From G039029935 sp039029935 (GTDB lineage: Bacteria; Chloroflexota; Anaerolineae; Caldilineales; Caldilineaceae): 6,238 nt of DNA. Location: the NCBI GenBank assembly GCA_039029935.1, contig JBCCFC010000841.1:1-6238 (forward strand). The letters are read 5' to 3'. A program made the position numbers and the translations under genes. Under the pieces are notes generated by a model. That model made no database searches and had not been told where the DNA came from. It was given only the letters and a program-made list of their open reading frames with translations. Shown here one piece after another: positions 1-5,487 of this stretch (position 1 is its first letter; every line of letters starts with the position of its first letter).

Positions 1-330
1 CTTTGTGGGGCCGTGCGTCAATCGTTAGTCGATGTCTCGCCGGGGCCATCGGCAACCATGACTAGCCGGCTGATTGAACGCATCTATGCCAACCCTGCAC
101 TCTTTGAGTTGGTTGCGGCTGAGGAAGTAGGGCAGCGGTTTGTCGATGAAGTCGAAAGTTTGGCTTTGGATGGCAATGCCGAGGAAACTGATACGATGAT
201 GGGTTTGATGCAGGATTTGGGAGCGGGGGATGGATATATGGGGTTATGGTGTGATGGGGAGACAAGGAGTATGATGTTTATGGACAAGAATGTCACGAGT
301 TGTTCCATCAGAGGAGTCGTAATTTTATGA
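1..330 (+). CDS. Unrecognised protein, C-terminal part (5' end probably outside window)
   Basis: The reading frame is open from the first base to a TGA at 328-330. GTG at 13 and ATG at 58 are possible starts, but neither has a convincing ribosome binding site, so the gene most likely begins upstream of the window. The visible product is about 105-110 residues, acidic, Met- and Gly-rich toward its end, and has no membrane segment or motif I can name. Its first half (LIERIYANPALFELVAAEEV and after) looks helical. The stop codon overlaps the ATG of the acetyltransferase gene (ATGA), a typical sign of translational coupling, which supports this frame being real. Two minus-strand ORFs over the same stretch have low-complexity, Pro/Ser-rich translations and look like shadows. 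Function unknown. Confidence 0.45.
   Translation, partial: LCGAVRQSLVDVSPGPSATMTSRLIERIYANPALFELVAAEEVGQRFVDEVESLALDGNAEETDTMMGLMQDLGAGDGYMGLWCDGETRSMMFMDKNVTSCSIRGVVIL
311..316 (+). promoter_or_regulatory. Ribosome binding site deciding the acetyltransferase start
   Basis: GAGGAG lies 10 nt before the ATG at 327 and inside the end of the upstream ORF. It favours ATG 327 over the in-frame TTG at 300, which would add nine residues that do not resemble the family N-terminus. Confidence 0.6.
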
Positions 331-1064
331 ACATTGCCTTACATGTCGAAGAGGCGTCGTTGAACGCATGGCCTGCCCTACAAACCGTGATTTATGATGG
401 ATGGCTGGTCCGTTTCGCCAATAACTACACGAAGCGTGCCAATTCAGTGACGCCGTTATATTCAGGCGCATTATCTCTGGACGACAAAATCGACCGCTGT
501 GAAGACTTCTATGAGCGTCGCAAACAGCCGACCATCTTTCGCCTACCTGTCTGTGCAGCGGATACACCCGCGCTTGATGCGACCCTTGCCAGCAGAGGAT
601 ATCAACGCAGTGACGAAACCATCGTACAGGTCAAAGGCTTAGCTGCCCCACGCTATGCCCAACATGAATCCGTTCACAATATACAGACTGCCACCGCATG
701 GTTGCCTCTCTTTCATGCAATGGAGCCTGCGCGTAGAGATATGAGTACCCATCAACAGATGCTCGATAACATTATCAGTCCCGTCAACTATGCCAGTCTG
801 ACCATCAAGAATCAACCTGTCGCCTGTGGATTGGGTGTGTACGAAAATGGCTATGTCGGCTTTTTTGACATTGTGGTTGATGCTGCCCACCGAAGACGTG
901 GCTATGGCCGGCTATTGATGGAGTCACTGCTGGGGTGGGGACAAAGCTTTGATGATGCGCAGTATGCCTATTTGCAGGTCGTGGCGACCAACACAGGGGC
1001 GTTGCGGCTGTATGAAACATTGGGCTTTGAGGAACTGTATCGCTATTGGTACAGAGTAAAATAG
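327..1064 (+). CDS. GNAT family N-acetyltransferase
   Basis: Predicted cytoplasmic acetyltransferase of 245 residues that would move an acetyl group from acetyl-CoA to an amine; the acceptor is unknown. The N-terminal half starts with a family-typical block (NAWPALQTVIYDGWLVRFA, about residues 13-31, followed by TKRANSVTPLY), as in two-domain GNATs where a degenerate GNAT-like half precedes the active one; from memory this resembles the Rv0428c type. The C-terminal half (about 110-245) carries motif A, with the strand GFFDIVVDAAH (168-178) and the pyrophosphate-binding loop RRRGYG (179-184). Motif B follows as NTGALRLYETLGF (212-224). The gene overlaps the upstream ORF by ATGA and ends 4 nt before a strong hairpin. 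Class assignment is firm; the substrate is not known. Confidence 0.9.
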   Translation: MNIALHVEEASLNAWPALQTVIYDGWLVRFANNYTKRANSVTPLYSGALSLDDKIDRCEDFYERRKQPTIFRLPVCAADTPALDATLASRGYQRSDETIVQVKGLAAPRYAQHESVHNIQTATAWLPLFHAMEPARRDMSTHQQMLDNIISPVNYASLTIKNQPVACGLGVYENGYVGFFDIVVDAAHRRRGYGRLLMESLLGWGQSFDDAQYAYLQVVATNTGALRLYETLGFEELYRYWYRVK

Positions 1065-1067
1065 ATA

Positions 1068-1132
1068 GGGACGCGGATGAACGCGGATTTAACTAAATTT
1101 TATCCGCGTTCATCCGCGCTCGTCCGCGTCCC
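1068..1132. repeat. Long GC-rich hairpin made of 10-nt units; likely bidirectional terminator
   Basis: The left arm (1068-1088) holds two decamers, GGACGCGGAT and GAACGCGGAT. The right arm (1102-1132) is the reverse complement of three such decamers, the extra one reading GAGCGCGGAT. The arms therefore pair in two registers: a 17-bp inner stem with a 13-nt AT-rich loop (1089-1101), or an outer register joining the GGGACGCGGA/CGCGTCCC ends. Palindromes of this ACGCGGATGAACGCGGAT type recur between genes in many environmental bacterial genomes (from memory). It fills nearly all the space between the convergent acetyltransferase (stop 1064) and ligase (stop 1138) genes, so it probably limits transcription from both sides. 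There is no clear T tract on either side, so classical intrinsic termination is not certain. Confidence 0.8.
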
Positions 1133-1137
1133 TGTTA

Positions 1138-2661
1138 CTATCCAAACTGTTCGCGCAGGATAAAGTGTTGTACCTTACCCATTGCATTTTTGGGCATGTC
1201 ATCGACCAGAATATAGTCACGCGGCCATTTATAGCGCGCCAACTTGCCTGTTAAGAATGGTGTCATGGTTGTGACTGAGATATCTGTATTCTCTGACGCC
1301 AAAATAATCGCAACAGGCTTTTCACCCCATTTGGCATCAGGCACACCAATCATCGCACATTCCACAATGTCAGGATGCTCATAGAGCGTCCGCTCCACCT
1401 CGGCGGCATAGATATTCTCACCACCAGAGATAATCATGTTCTTCTTGCGATCTTTGATGTAATAATAGCCATCCTTATCACAATAGCCAATGTCACCTGT
1501 GTAATACCATCCATCACGTACCACATCATGTGTTGCTTCATCATTACGCCAATACGCGGTCATCACACTGGGACCTTTGACCAACATCTCGCCCTCTACT
1601 CCCGCAGGGACATCATACCCATCTGCATCGACCACACGCACTTGACAATGTAGTGCTGGCAATCCCGTTGACCCACGCTTGCTAAAATCCGAATCAGGTC
1701 GTTGATAGATGGCAATCGGGCATGTCTCGGTTGAACCGTACATTTCGAGCACAATGACACCCTGCTCTCGGAACGTGTCCGATAGATGACTAGGGATAAT
1801 CGTCGAGCCTGTCAACAGGACATGGAGCGAGGAGAAGTCGGTCGATGTCCACAATGACGACTGGGTACAGGCTTGCATCATTGTTGGGACAAGACAAGTC
1901 GTCGTTGGTTGGTCTTTGGAGAAGGCTTGCAGGGTGTGGTCAGGGTGAAAGCGGCGATGTAGCGTTACGGTCGCGCCACAGTGAAAAGCGGGCGTCGTTT
2001 GGTTATTTAACCCACCCACATGAAAGAGGGGAAGTGATACCAACACATGGTCATCACTGGTGAGGTTTTGCATATGCTGGGCGTTGACTGCGTTCCAGAA
2101 CAGATTCGCTTGAGTCAGGACCGCACCCTTGGGATATCCCGTTGTACCAGATGTATAGACCAAGAGGATTGGGTCGTCCATCGTTCCCCGTAGGGGCGTA
2201 CCCTTGCGGTCGCCCTCTTGCGCACACAAATCAGCCCATTGCATTCCCCCTGCTGGCGCAAAATCAAGGCCCACGACTTGACACGCTGGTAATGTTAACT
2301 GTAGCGGCGAGACCAGTTGTGCGAACTCCTGCTCGACAAACAACACACTACTCTCAGCATTGTGCAAGATATACAGATGCTCATCCACAGCCAGTCGCCA
2401 GTTGAGTGGGTTATAGATGGCGCCAATGCGTGCGCAGGCGAAGAGCAGCACGAGATATTCAGGGATGTTTGTCGCCAGAATCGACACACGATCTCCATGA
2501 CCGACACCTAGTTGATGGGTGAGGACGTTGGTTGCTTGTTGAATCTCACGGTCAAACTGCGCATAGGTAAGCGTACTGCCTTCAAATCGAATCGCCGCCT
2601 TGTCTGGCGTGAAGGCAGCATGTTGCGTAATCCAATTGGCGATGTTCATCCCTGAGTTCAT
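1138..2661 (-). CDS. Acyl-CoA synthetase / AMP-dependent acid-CoA ligase
   Basis: A 507-residue cytoplasmic class I adenylate-forming enzyme. It would activate a carboxylic acid with ATP to an acyl-adenylate and transfer it to CoA. All core motifs are intact: P-loop YTSGTTGYPKG (169-179), MYGSTET (307-313), YTGD (387-390, ribose-binding Asp), hinge and A8 region DRKKNMIISGGENI (404-417), and PKNAMGK (490-496) with the catalytic Lys496. Length and motif spelling fit the medium/long-chain fatty acid and 4-coumarate/MenE-like branch; the acid cannot be read from the sequence. The ATG at 2661 overlaps the dehydrogenase stop (ATGA), with AAGGG 7 nt upstream; an alternative ATG at 2649 would drop four residues. 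Residues about 148-160 are encoded by what looks like an inserted palindromic repeat in the loop before the P-loop motif. Confidence 0.93.
   Translation of the reverse strand: MNSGMNIANWITQHAAFTPDKAAIRFEGSTLTYAQFDREIQQATNVLTHQLGVGHGDRVSILATNIPEYLVLLFACARIGAIYNPLNWRLAVDEHLYILHNAESSVLFVEQEFAQLVSPLQLTLPACQVVGLDFAPAGGMQWADLCAQEGDRKGTPLRGTMDDPILLVYTSGTTGYPKGAVLTQANLFWNAVNAQHMQNLTSDDHVLVSLPLFHVGGLNNQTTPAFHCGATVTLHRRFHPDHTLQAFSKDQPTTTCLVPTMMQACTQSSLWTSTDFSSLHVLLTGSTIIPSHLSDTFREQGVIVLEMYGSTETCPIAIYQRPDSDFSKRGSTGLPALHCQVRVVDADGYDVPAGVEGEMLVKGPSVMTAYWRNDEATHDVVRDGWYYTGDIGYCDKDGYYYIKDRKKNMIISGGENIYAAEVERTLYEHPDIVECAMIGVPDAKWGEKPVAIILASENTDISVTTMTPFLTGKLARYKWPRDYILVDDMPKNAMGKVQHFILREQFG
2191..2217. repeat. 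Palindromic repeat element inside the ligase coding sequence
   Basis: GGGCG (2194-2198) and ACC (2200-2202) pair with GGT (2208-2210) and CGCCC (2211-2215) around a CTTGC loop, with one T bulged at 2199. The flanking bases (CGTAGGGG on one side, CGCCCT on the other) match the general look of GGGGCGACC-CTTGC-GGTCGCCC palindromes dispersed in many bacterial genomes, as I remember them. On the gene strand it is read in frame as roughly EGDRKGTPLRG, in the variable loop before the ATP-binding P-loop motif. Confidence 0.55.
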
Positions 2662-3905
2662 GACTCGTCCCTTTCTCCTCGTTCATAGAGGGATAGTTTG
2701 CCCAAGTTGTCGAGACAAATTTCTGCCGTCCAGGGCAGCATCAATGCCCCACAACGAGCATCGCGGAAGATGCGCTCTAAGGGCAAACGCTTGAGCATGG
2801 CCTGTCCACCACACGTGCGGATGGCAAGTTGGGCCAATTCGCTGGCATTCTCCATCACCGTATACTGCATCGTCCATGCGCGCAGTAATTGTTCCTTGCT
2901 TGGGTTAGGCTGTGCCTCGGCCAACGTCTGATAGAATAGAGCCTTGGTCTGCTCCAGCATCACCCTCATTTGCGCCACAGCAATCTGTTTGGTTGGGTAC
3001 ATGCGTCGTTTCACAGGCGGTGTACCGGGCTGCTCACCACGCAAATAGCGCACGGTGAAATCAAAGGCTGCTTGGCACAGCCCCATGTAGGTCGGCGTCA
3101 ACGTCAAAAACATATGCGGCCAGCGTTTTGCCGCCTCATGATAGACACCGCGTGGCATCAACAGTGCATCTTCAGGAATAAACACGTCGTTGAAAATCAG
3201 CGTCCGTGACACCGTGCCACGCATCCCCATCGGGTCCCATTCCCCTACGACCTTGACGCCATCGACATCCGCAGGCACAGCCACATAGAGCGTGTTGCGC
3301 TGGCTTGGCTCCTGACCTTCAAACATCTCTGTACAGAGAATGCCATAGTAGTCTGCATGACCCGACAGCGACGCAAAAATCTTCTTACCATTGACCCGCC
3401 ACCCGCCTTCAACAGGTGTTGCCTGTGTACTAAATACAACCGTACCCGCGGCGGCGGCTCCCCCTTCCGAGAAGGGCTGTGCATAAATTGCCGCCTCGTT
3501 CAACACACGCTTGTAATGGATGCCCCGTCGTGTCTGGTGTTCCTCACGCATCTCCTCACTCATGGGCAAATCGTCCGCCAAATCACCCGTCCATAACGTT
3601 GAAGCGACATGCATATTCCATGTCAACGCGGTTGCCCCACAATAGCGTCCAATTTCTGCGGCTGTCATCGAGTAGGTAAGTAGGTCCGCCCCATGCCCTC
3701 CGTAGGCTTCGGGGATGCAGATACCCATGAGTCCGGCATCATAGAGGTCACGATAGTTCTCTGTGGGGAAACGCGCTTCACGATCATAGATAGCCGCACG
3801 GTCGGCAAATTTGTCGTGGGCGAGCTGACGCGCCAGTGTGGTCAACTCGACTTGTTTGGGGGTAAGGTTAAACGCGACTGGCTCAAAGATTGGTTTATCT
3901 ATCAT
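2658..3905 (-). CDS. Acyl-CoA dehydrogenase family flavoprotein
   Basis: A 415-residue protein with the full acyl-CoA dehydrogenase fold: N-terminal helical domain (about 15-130), central beta domain (about 140-250) with the flavin/substrate segment YAQPFSEGGAAAAGT (141-155) and GGWRVNGKKIFASLSGHADYY (167-187), and C-terminal helical domain (about 265-405) ending RTCGGQAML...ERIFRDAR. Members usually oxidise acyl-CoA to enoyl-CoA with FAD. After RDAR the usual YEGT catalytic motif is absent; the sequence reads CGALMLPWTAEICLDNLGK (385-403). The isovaleryl-CoA dehydrogenase-type Glu position also appears to be Met265. A non-canonical base, another substrate, or a flavin-dependent hydroxylase-type reaction are therefore open. 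Start ATG 3905 has AAGGG 9 nt upstream, overlapping the toxin stop. It is followed by the ligase with a 4-nt overlap. Confidence 0.9.
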   Translation of the reverse strand: MIDKPIFEPVAFNLTPKQVELTTLARQLAHDKFADRAAIYDREARFPTENYRDLYDAGLMGICIPEAYGGHGADLLTYSMTAAEIGRYCGATALTWNMHVASTLWTGDLADDLPMSEEMREEHQTRRGIHYKRVLNEAAIYAQPFSEGGAAAAGTVVFSTQATPVEGGWRVNGKKIFASLSGHADYYGILCTEMFEGQEPSQRNTLYVAVPADVDGVKVVGEWDPMGMRGTVSRTLIFNDVFIPEDALLMPRGVYHEAAKRWPHMFLTLTPTYMGLCQAAFDFTVRYLRGEQPGTPPVKRRMYPTKQIAVAQMRVMLEQTKALFYQTLAEAQPNPSKEQLLRAWTMQYTVMENASELAQLAIRTCGGQAMLKRLPLERIFRDARCGALMLPWTAEICLDNLGKLSLYERGERDES

Positions 3906-3914
3906 TGATACTAA

Positions 3915-3919
3915 CCCTT
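3915..3919 (-). promoter_or_regulatory. Ribosome binding site of the dehydrogenase gene overlapping the toxin stop
   Basis: On the minus strand the sequence reads CAATAAGGG: the TAA (3920-3918) ends the toxin gene and AAGGG (3919-3915) is the likely Shine-Dalgarno, 9 nt before ATG 3905. Ribosomes finishing the toxin would sit on this site, so translational coupling is possible. Confidence 0.55.
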
Positions 3920-4169
3920 ATTGAATTAATCGTTCATACTCATCATGAGGACCAATCCATATCCACAAATAATCAGCCCCTTTTTTAATCGCCAGCACAC
4001 GATGAGATAAACCCACTCGCGCAGACCAGAGTGTACCGACTTTCTTAAAGTGCAGAGAAGGGTGAGTTGGATCCTGTTTTAGTAAATCAAAATTTTTGCG
4101 CGCCAACTGCTGAATAGGCTTTGGTAGTTTATCAAATTGTTTCCAAAAGTGTGATGAAGTGCGATGCAT
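3918..4169 (-). CDS. RelE/ParE-like toxin of a type II toxin-antitoxin system
   Basis: An 83-residue basic protein of the RelE/ParE superfamily size and layout. Two N-terminal helices (SSHFWKQFDKLPKPIQQLARKNFDLL, about 5-30) precede a small beta sheet: SLHFKKV (38-44), WSARVGLSHRVLAIK (48-62) and DYLWIWIGPHDEYERLI (66-82). The W-S-x-R-V-G...R and W-I-G-x-H-D-E-Y patterns are characteristic of this branch. Family members are either mRNA interferases acting at the ribosome or gyrase poisons; sequence alone does not decide. The ATG at 4169 directly abuts the antitoxin TAA (TAAATG, no gap) and there is only a weak GAGAG upstream, so toxin translation probably depends on antitoxin translation. It ends 12 bp before the dehydrogenase gene. 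Confidence 0.85.
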   Translation of the reverse strand: MHRTSSHFWKQFDKLPKPIQQLARKNFDLLKQDPTHPSLHFKKVGTLWSARVGLSHRVLAIKKGADYLWIWIGPHDEYERLIQ

Positions 4170-4178
4170 TTATAACTC
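4165..4178 (-). repeat. 14-nt direct repeat over the toxin start codon (copy 1)
   Basis: On the gene strand GAGTTATAAATGCA spans the end of the antitoxin (codons GAG TTA TAA) and the first codon of the toxin. It is identical to 4510-4523, which sits over the antitoxin start. Confidence 0.7.
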
Positions 4179-4514
4179 TCGTGTCTGACCTTGTTCATAT
4201 TCCAACAAGGCTTCTTCGATTAAGAAGTCAAGTTTTCCAGCCACAGAGTCTTCTTCAATCTGTTTATCCCATCGTTCCCATTCTAGGTCTGCCAGCCACT
4301 TTCGTAGTGCAGCAAATTCACTATATGGCAAATTGAGAATGTCAGTTTGAATACGCTCGTTTGGTTGTATAGTATAGGCGTCATCTGTCAGCTTAACTGG
4401 CTGAATAAGCGATTTCCAAAGAATTTCTAATGCCAGATATTCTGGGGTCATCCCTTTTTGAGTGGCTTGTTCTATAATCGCATTTTCGATATTCGGTGTT
4501 AGTGCTAATTGCAT
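4170..4514 (-). CDS. Antitoxin of the RelE/ParE-like toxin
   Basis: A 114-residue acidic protein in the usual antitoxin-first position. The N-terminal part (MQLALTPNIENAIIEQATQKGMTPEYLALEIL, 1-32) has a strand then helices and could be a ribbon-helix-helix-like DNA-binding or dimerisation unit. A linker follows, then a C-terminal toxin-binding region: YSEFAALRKWLADLEWERW (64-82) and DKQIEEDSVAGKLDFLIEEALLEY (83-106). The W-D-x-Q-I-E-x-D-x-x-x-G-K-L-x-x-L-x-x-E-A pattern is what I associate with antitoxins partnering WIGxHDEY-type toxins. The ATG at 4514 has a perfect AAGGAG (4521-4526) 6 nt upstream. It would neutralise the toxin and, as is usual for such pairs, probably repress its own operon. 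Confidence 0.82.
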   Translation of the reverse strand: MQLALTPNIENAIIEQATQKGMTPEYLALEILWKSLIQPVKLTDDAYTIQPNERIQTDILNLPYSEFAALRKWLADLEWERWDKQIEEDSVAGKLDFLIEEALLEYEQGQTREL

Positions 4515-4523
4515 TTATAACTC
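4510..4523 (-). repeat. 14-nt direct repeat over the antitoxin start codon (copy 2)
   Basis: On the gene strand GAGTTATAAATGCA includes part of the AAGGAG ribosome binding site (4521-4526) and the antitoxin ATG. It is identical to the sequence across the antitoxin/toxin junction at 4165-4178, in the same register relative to ATG. Confidence 0.7.
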
Positions 4524-4574
4524 CTTTTTCTTACTGGGCCTTCGCCAAACGGTGGGAAAAAAATTGTTTTACTT

Positions 4575-4597
4575 GTAGGCACCCACTGGGTGTCTAC
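4575..4597. repeat. Inverted repeat upstream of the toxin-antitoxin pair
   Basis: GTAGGCACCCA (4575-4585) and TGGGTGTCTAC (4587-4597) are complementary at 10 of 11 positions (the eleventh is a G-T pair) around a single C. It lies 51 nt after the stop of the 220-residue gene and 60 nt before the antitoxin start. It may be a terminator for the former (a run of seven T on the gene strand follows, but about 11 nt beyond the stem), an operator for the latter, or a dispersed palindrome. Confidence 0.5.
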
Positions 4598-4647
4598 ATC
4601 CCACTCAAGAACGAATACTCTTATTACTTTGTAACTACCATGAGACT

Positions 4648-5310
4648 TTATAGCTGTATAGCTCCAAATGTTAGCTTTAATTCTTTTTCATCTGGAATGC
4701 CAACAACATCTACTGGATCATGTGGAGATAATGTAAATGTAGAAAAAGTTTTAGGGGGCTTACATGAATTTTTAGATAAACTACGTTGAAATTCACTATA
4801 TAATTTTCCCTCTACTTTTGTCCATTGATTTACATTAGAAAATTTCCATTTAAAGCCTGTTTTCTGTTGATTCCAAGGGAGATAAAAAGACCAACTAGGC
4901 CGAAAGTTTGTTGATGGAATTGTCGGTTTCAGTCCTTTATTCATTGTTTTATAGAGAGAATCCTGCTCAAACAGATTTCTATTGTTAAAAAATAGATCAC
5001 GCGGATTAGTTTGTTCAAGACCTAATTTACCCAAAAACGAATCAAGTGACCCCACGAACCCCCATGCGTGTAACTGACCATTCCATTCGCCCTGTTCTTT
5101 GCTAAGTAAAAGAGAAAATGATAGCATATAATTACTGCTGTCTATAGCAAGAAATTTAAATGAACGCGCCCCCACAAACTTTCCCCAAGTACTTCCGAAC
5201 GGAAAGATTTGTGCTTTGATAACGGAAATCAAACTTTTATCCATTAGGTTAGAGCAAGCAATCAATTCAATATCGTTGATTGCTTGCGTTACTATAACTT
5301 GGTGTTTCAC
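4648..5310 (-). CDS. Unrecognised 220-residue protein beside a GTPase
   Basis: I do not recognise this protein with confidence. It has no signal peptide or membrane helix and is rich in Phe, Trp, Lys, Asn and Ser. The N-terminal 95 residues read as a compact alpha/beta domain: VTQAINDIELIACSNL (7-22), IFPFGSTWG (35-43), SFKFLAI (50-56), then HAWGFVGSLDSFLG (81-94). The pattern of Q-A near the start, then L/I-A-x-S, then a late aromatic G-F-V strand faintly recalls N-terminal domains of GTPase-associated proteins (GAP1-type); this is inference. The rest (95-220) is low in recognisable structure. The start is GTG 5310; an in-frame TAA lies 9 nt upstream and no good Shine-Dalgarno is visible. 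It follows the GTPase gene on the same strand after 146 bp. Its AT-rich codon use resembles the GTPase and differs from the acyl-CoA genes. Confidence 0.7.
   Translation of the reverse strand: MKHQVIVTQAINDIELIACSNLMDKSLISVIKAQIFPFGSTWGKFVGARSFKFLAIDSSNYMLSFSLLLSKEQGEWNGQLHAWGFVGSLDSFLGKLGLEQTNPRDLFFNNRNLFEQDSLYKTMNKGLKPTIPSTNFRPSWSFYLPWNQQKTGFKWKFSNVNQWTKVEGKLYSEFQRSLSKNSCKPPKTFSTFTLSPHDPVDVVGIPDEKELKLTFGAIQL
5254..5287. repeat. Perfect 12-bp inverted repeat just inside the 220-residue gene
   Basis: GCAAGCAATCAA (5254-5265) and TTGATTGCTTGC (5276-5287) are exact reverse complements with a 10-nt loop. On the mRNA the hairpin begins 23 nt after the first base of the GTG start, covering codons 8-19, close enough to affect initiation or early elongation. 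Confidence 0.6.
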
Positions 5311-5321
5311 GTTTGTTTACG

Positions 5322-5343
5322 TTGACTACACTTGAGTAATCAA
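5322..5343. promoter_or_regulatory. Possible operator: imperfect palindrome upstream of the 220-residue gene
   Basis: Half-sites TTGACTACACT (5322-5332) and the reverse complement of 5333-5343 agree at 8 of 11 positions, including TTGA and TAC. It ends 12 bp before the GTG start. No confident -35/-10 pair was found around it. Confidence 0.25.
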
Positions 5344-5353
5344 TAAGTTTAGG

Positions 5354-5385
5354 GCTTGCCTTCACATTCGTGATTACAAGCAAGC
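5354..5385. repeat. Inverted GCTTGC/GCAAGC pair in the intergenic gap
   Basis: GCTTGC (5354-5359) and GCAAGC (5380-5385) form a short 6-bp stem, 8 bp if a G-T pair is allowed, with a long loop. The same hexamer forms the ends of the 12-bp inverted repeat at 5254-5287. Confidence 0.35.
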
Positions 5386-5487
5386 GTACGCACCTATTAA
5401 CTCATCAAATATTTTGGTGTTGGTTGTTGCATCATCCAGAAACCATATCCAGTATTTTACTGTAAGGGATATCGTTGGAAAGTCCAA
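5374..5487 (-). other. Small overlapping reading frame or gene remnant at the GTPase 3' end
   Basis: In a frame different from the GTPase, TTG 5487 to a TAA at 5376-5374 reads 37 residues with natural-looking composition, including KYWIWFLDDATTNTKIF followed by DELIGAYACL. It overlaps the last ten codons of the GTPase and covers the first half of the following 146-bp gap. It has no good ribosome binding site. It could be the lost tail of an older gene (of the GTPase after a frameshift, or of another protein), a small translated ORF, or chance. Confidence 0.25.

Noticed and set aside
62..308. Two overlapping minus-strand ORFs of 67 and 74 residues
   Set aside because: Pro/Ser/His-rich translations with no motif, antisense to the coupled plus-strand frame; shadows.
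300..326. TTG start at 300 for the acetyltransferase
   Set aside because: The nine extra residues do not look like the family N-terminus, and GAGGAG at 311-316 is well placed for ATG 327.
1068..1132. Direct repeats as a CRISPR array
   Set aside because: The units are contiguous decamers forming one hairpin, with no spacers of CRISPR length.
1375..3908. Many plus-strand ORFs of 64-92 residues opposite the ligase and dehydrogenase
   Set aside because: All lie antisense to clearly identified genes with intact motifs; their translations are Cys/His/Arg-rich shadows.
4496..4789. Plus-strand ORF of 97 residues spanning the gap before the antitoxin
   Set aside because: It runs antisense through the antitoxin start and the end of the 220-residue gene, has no ribosome binding site, and its translation shows no domain; the inverted repeat lies within it.
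5311..5456. Promoter or small RNA in the 146-bp gap
   Set aside because: No -35/-10 pair with sound spacing and no terminator hairpin with a T tract could be supported; only the inverted repeats are reported.
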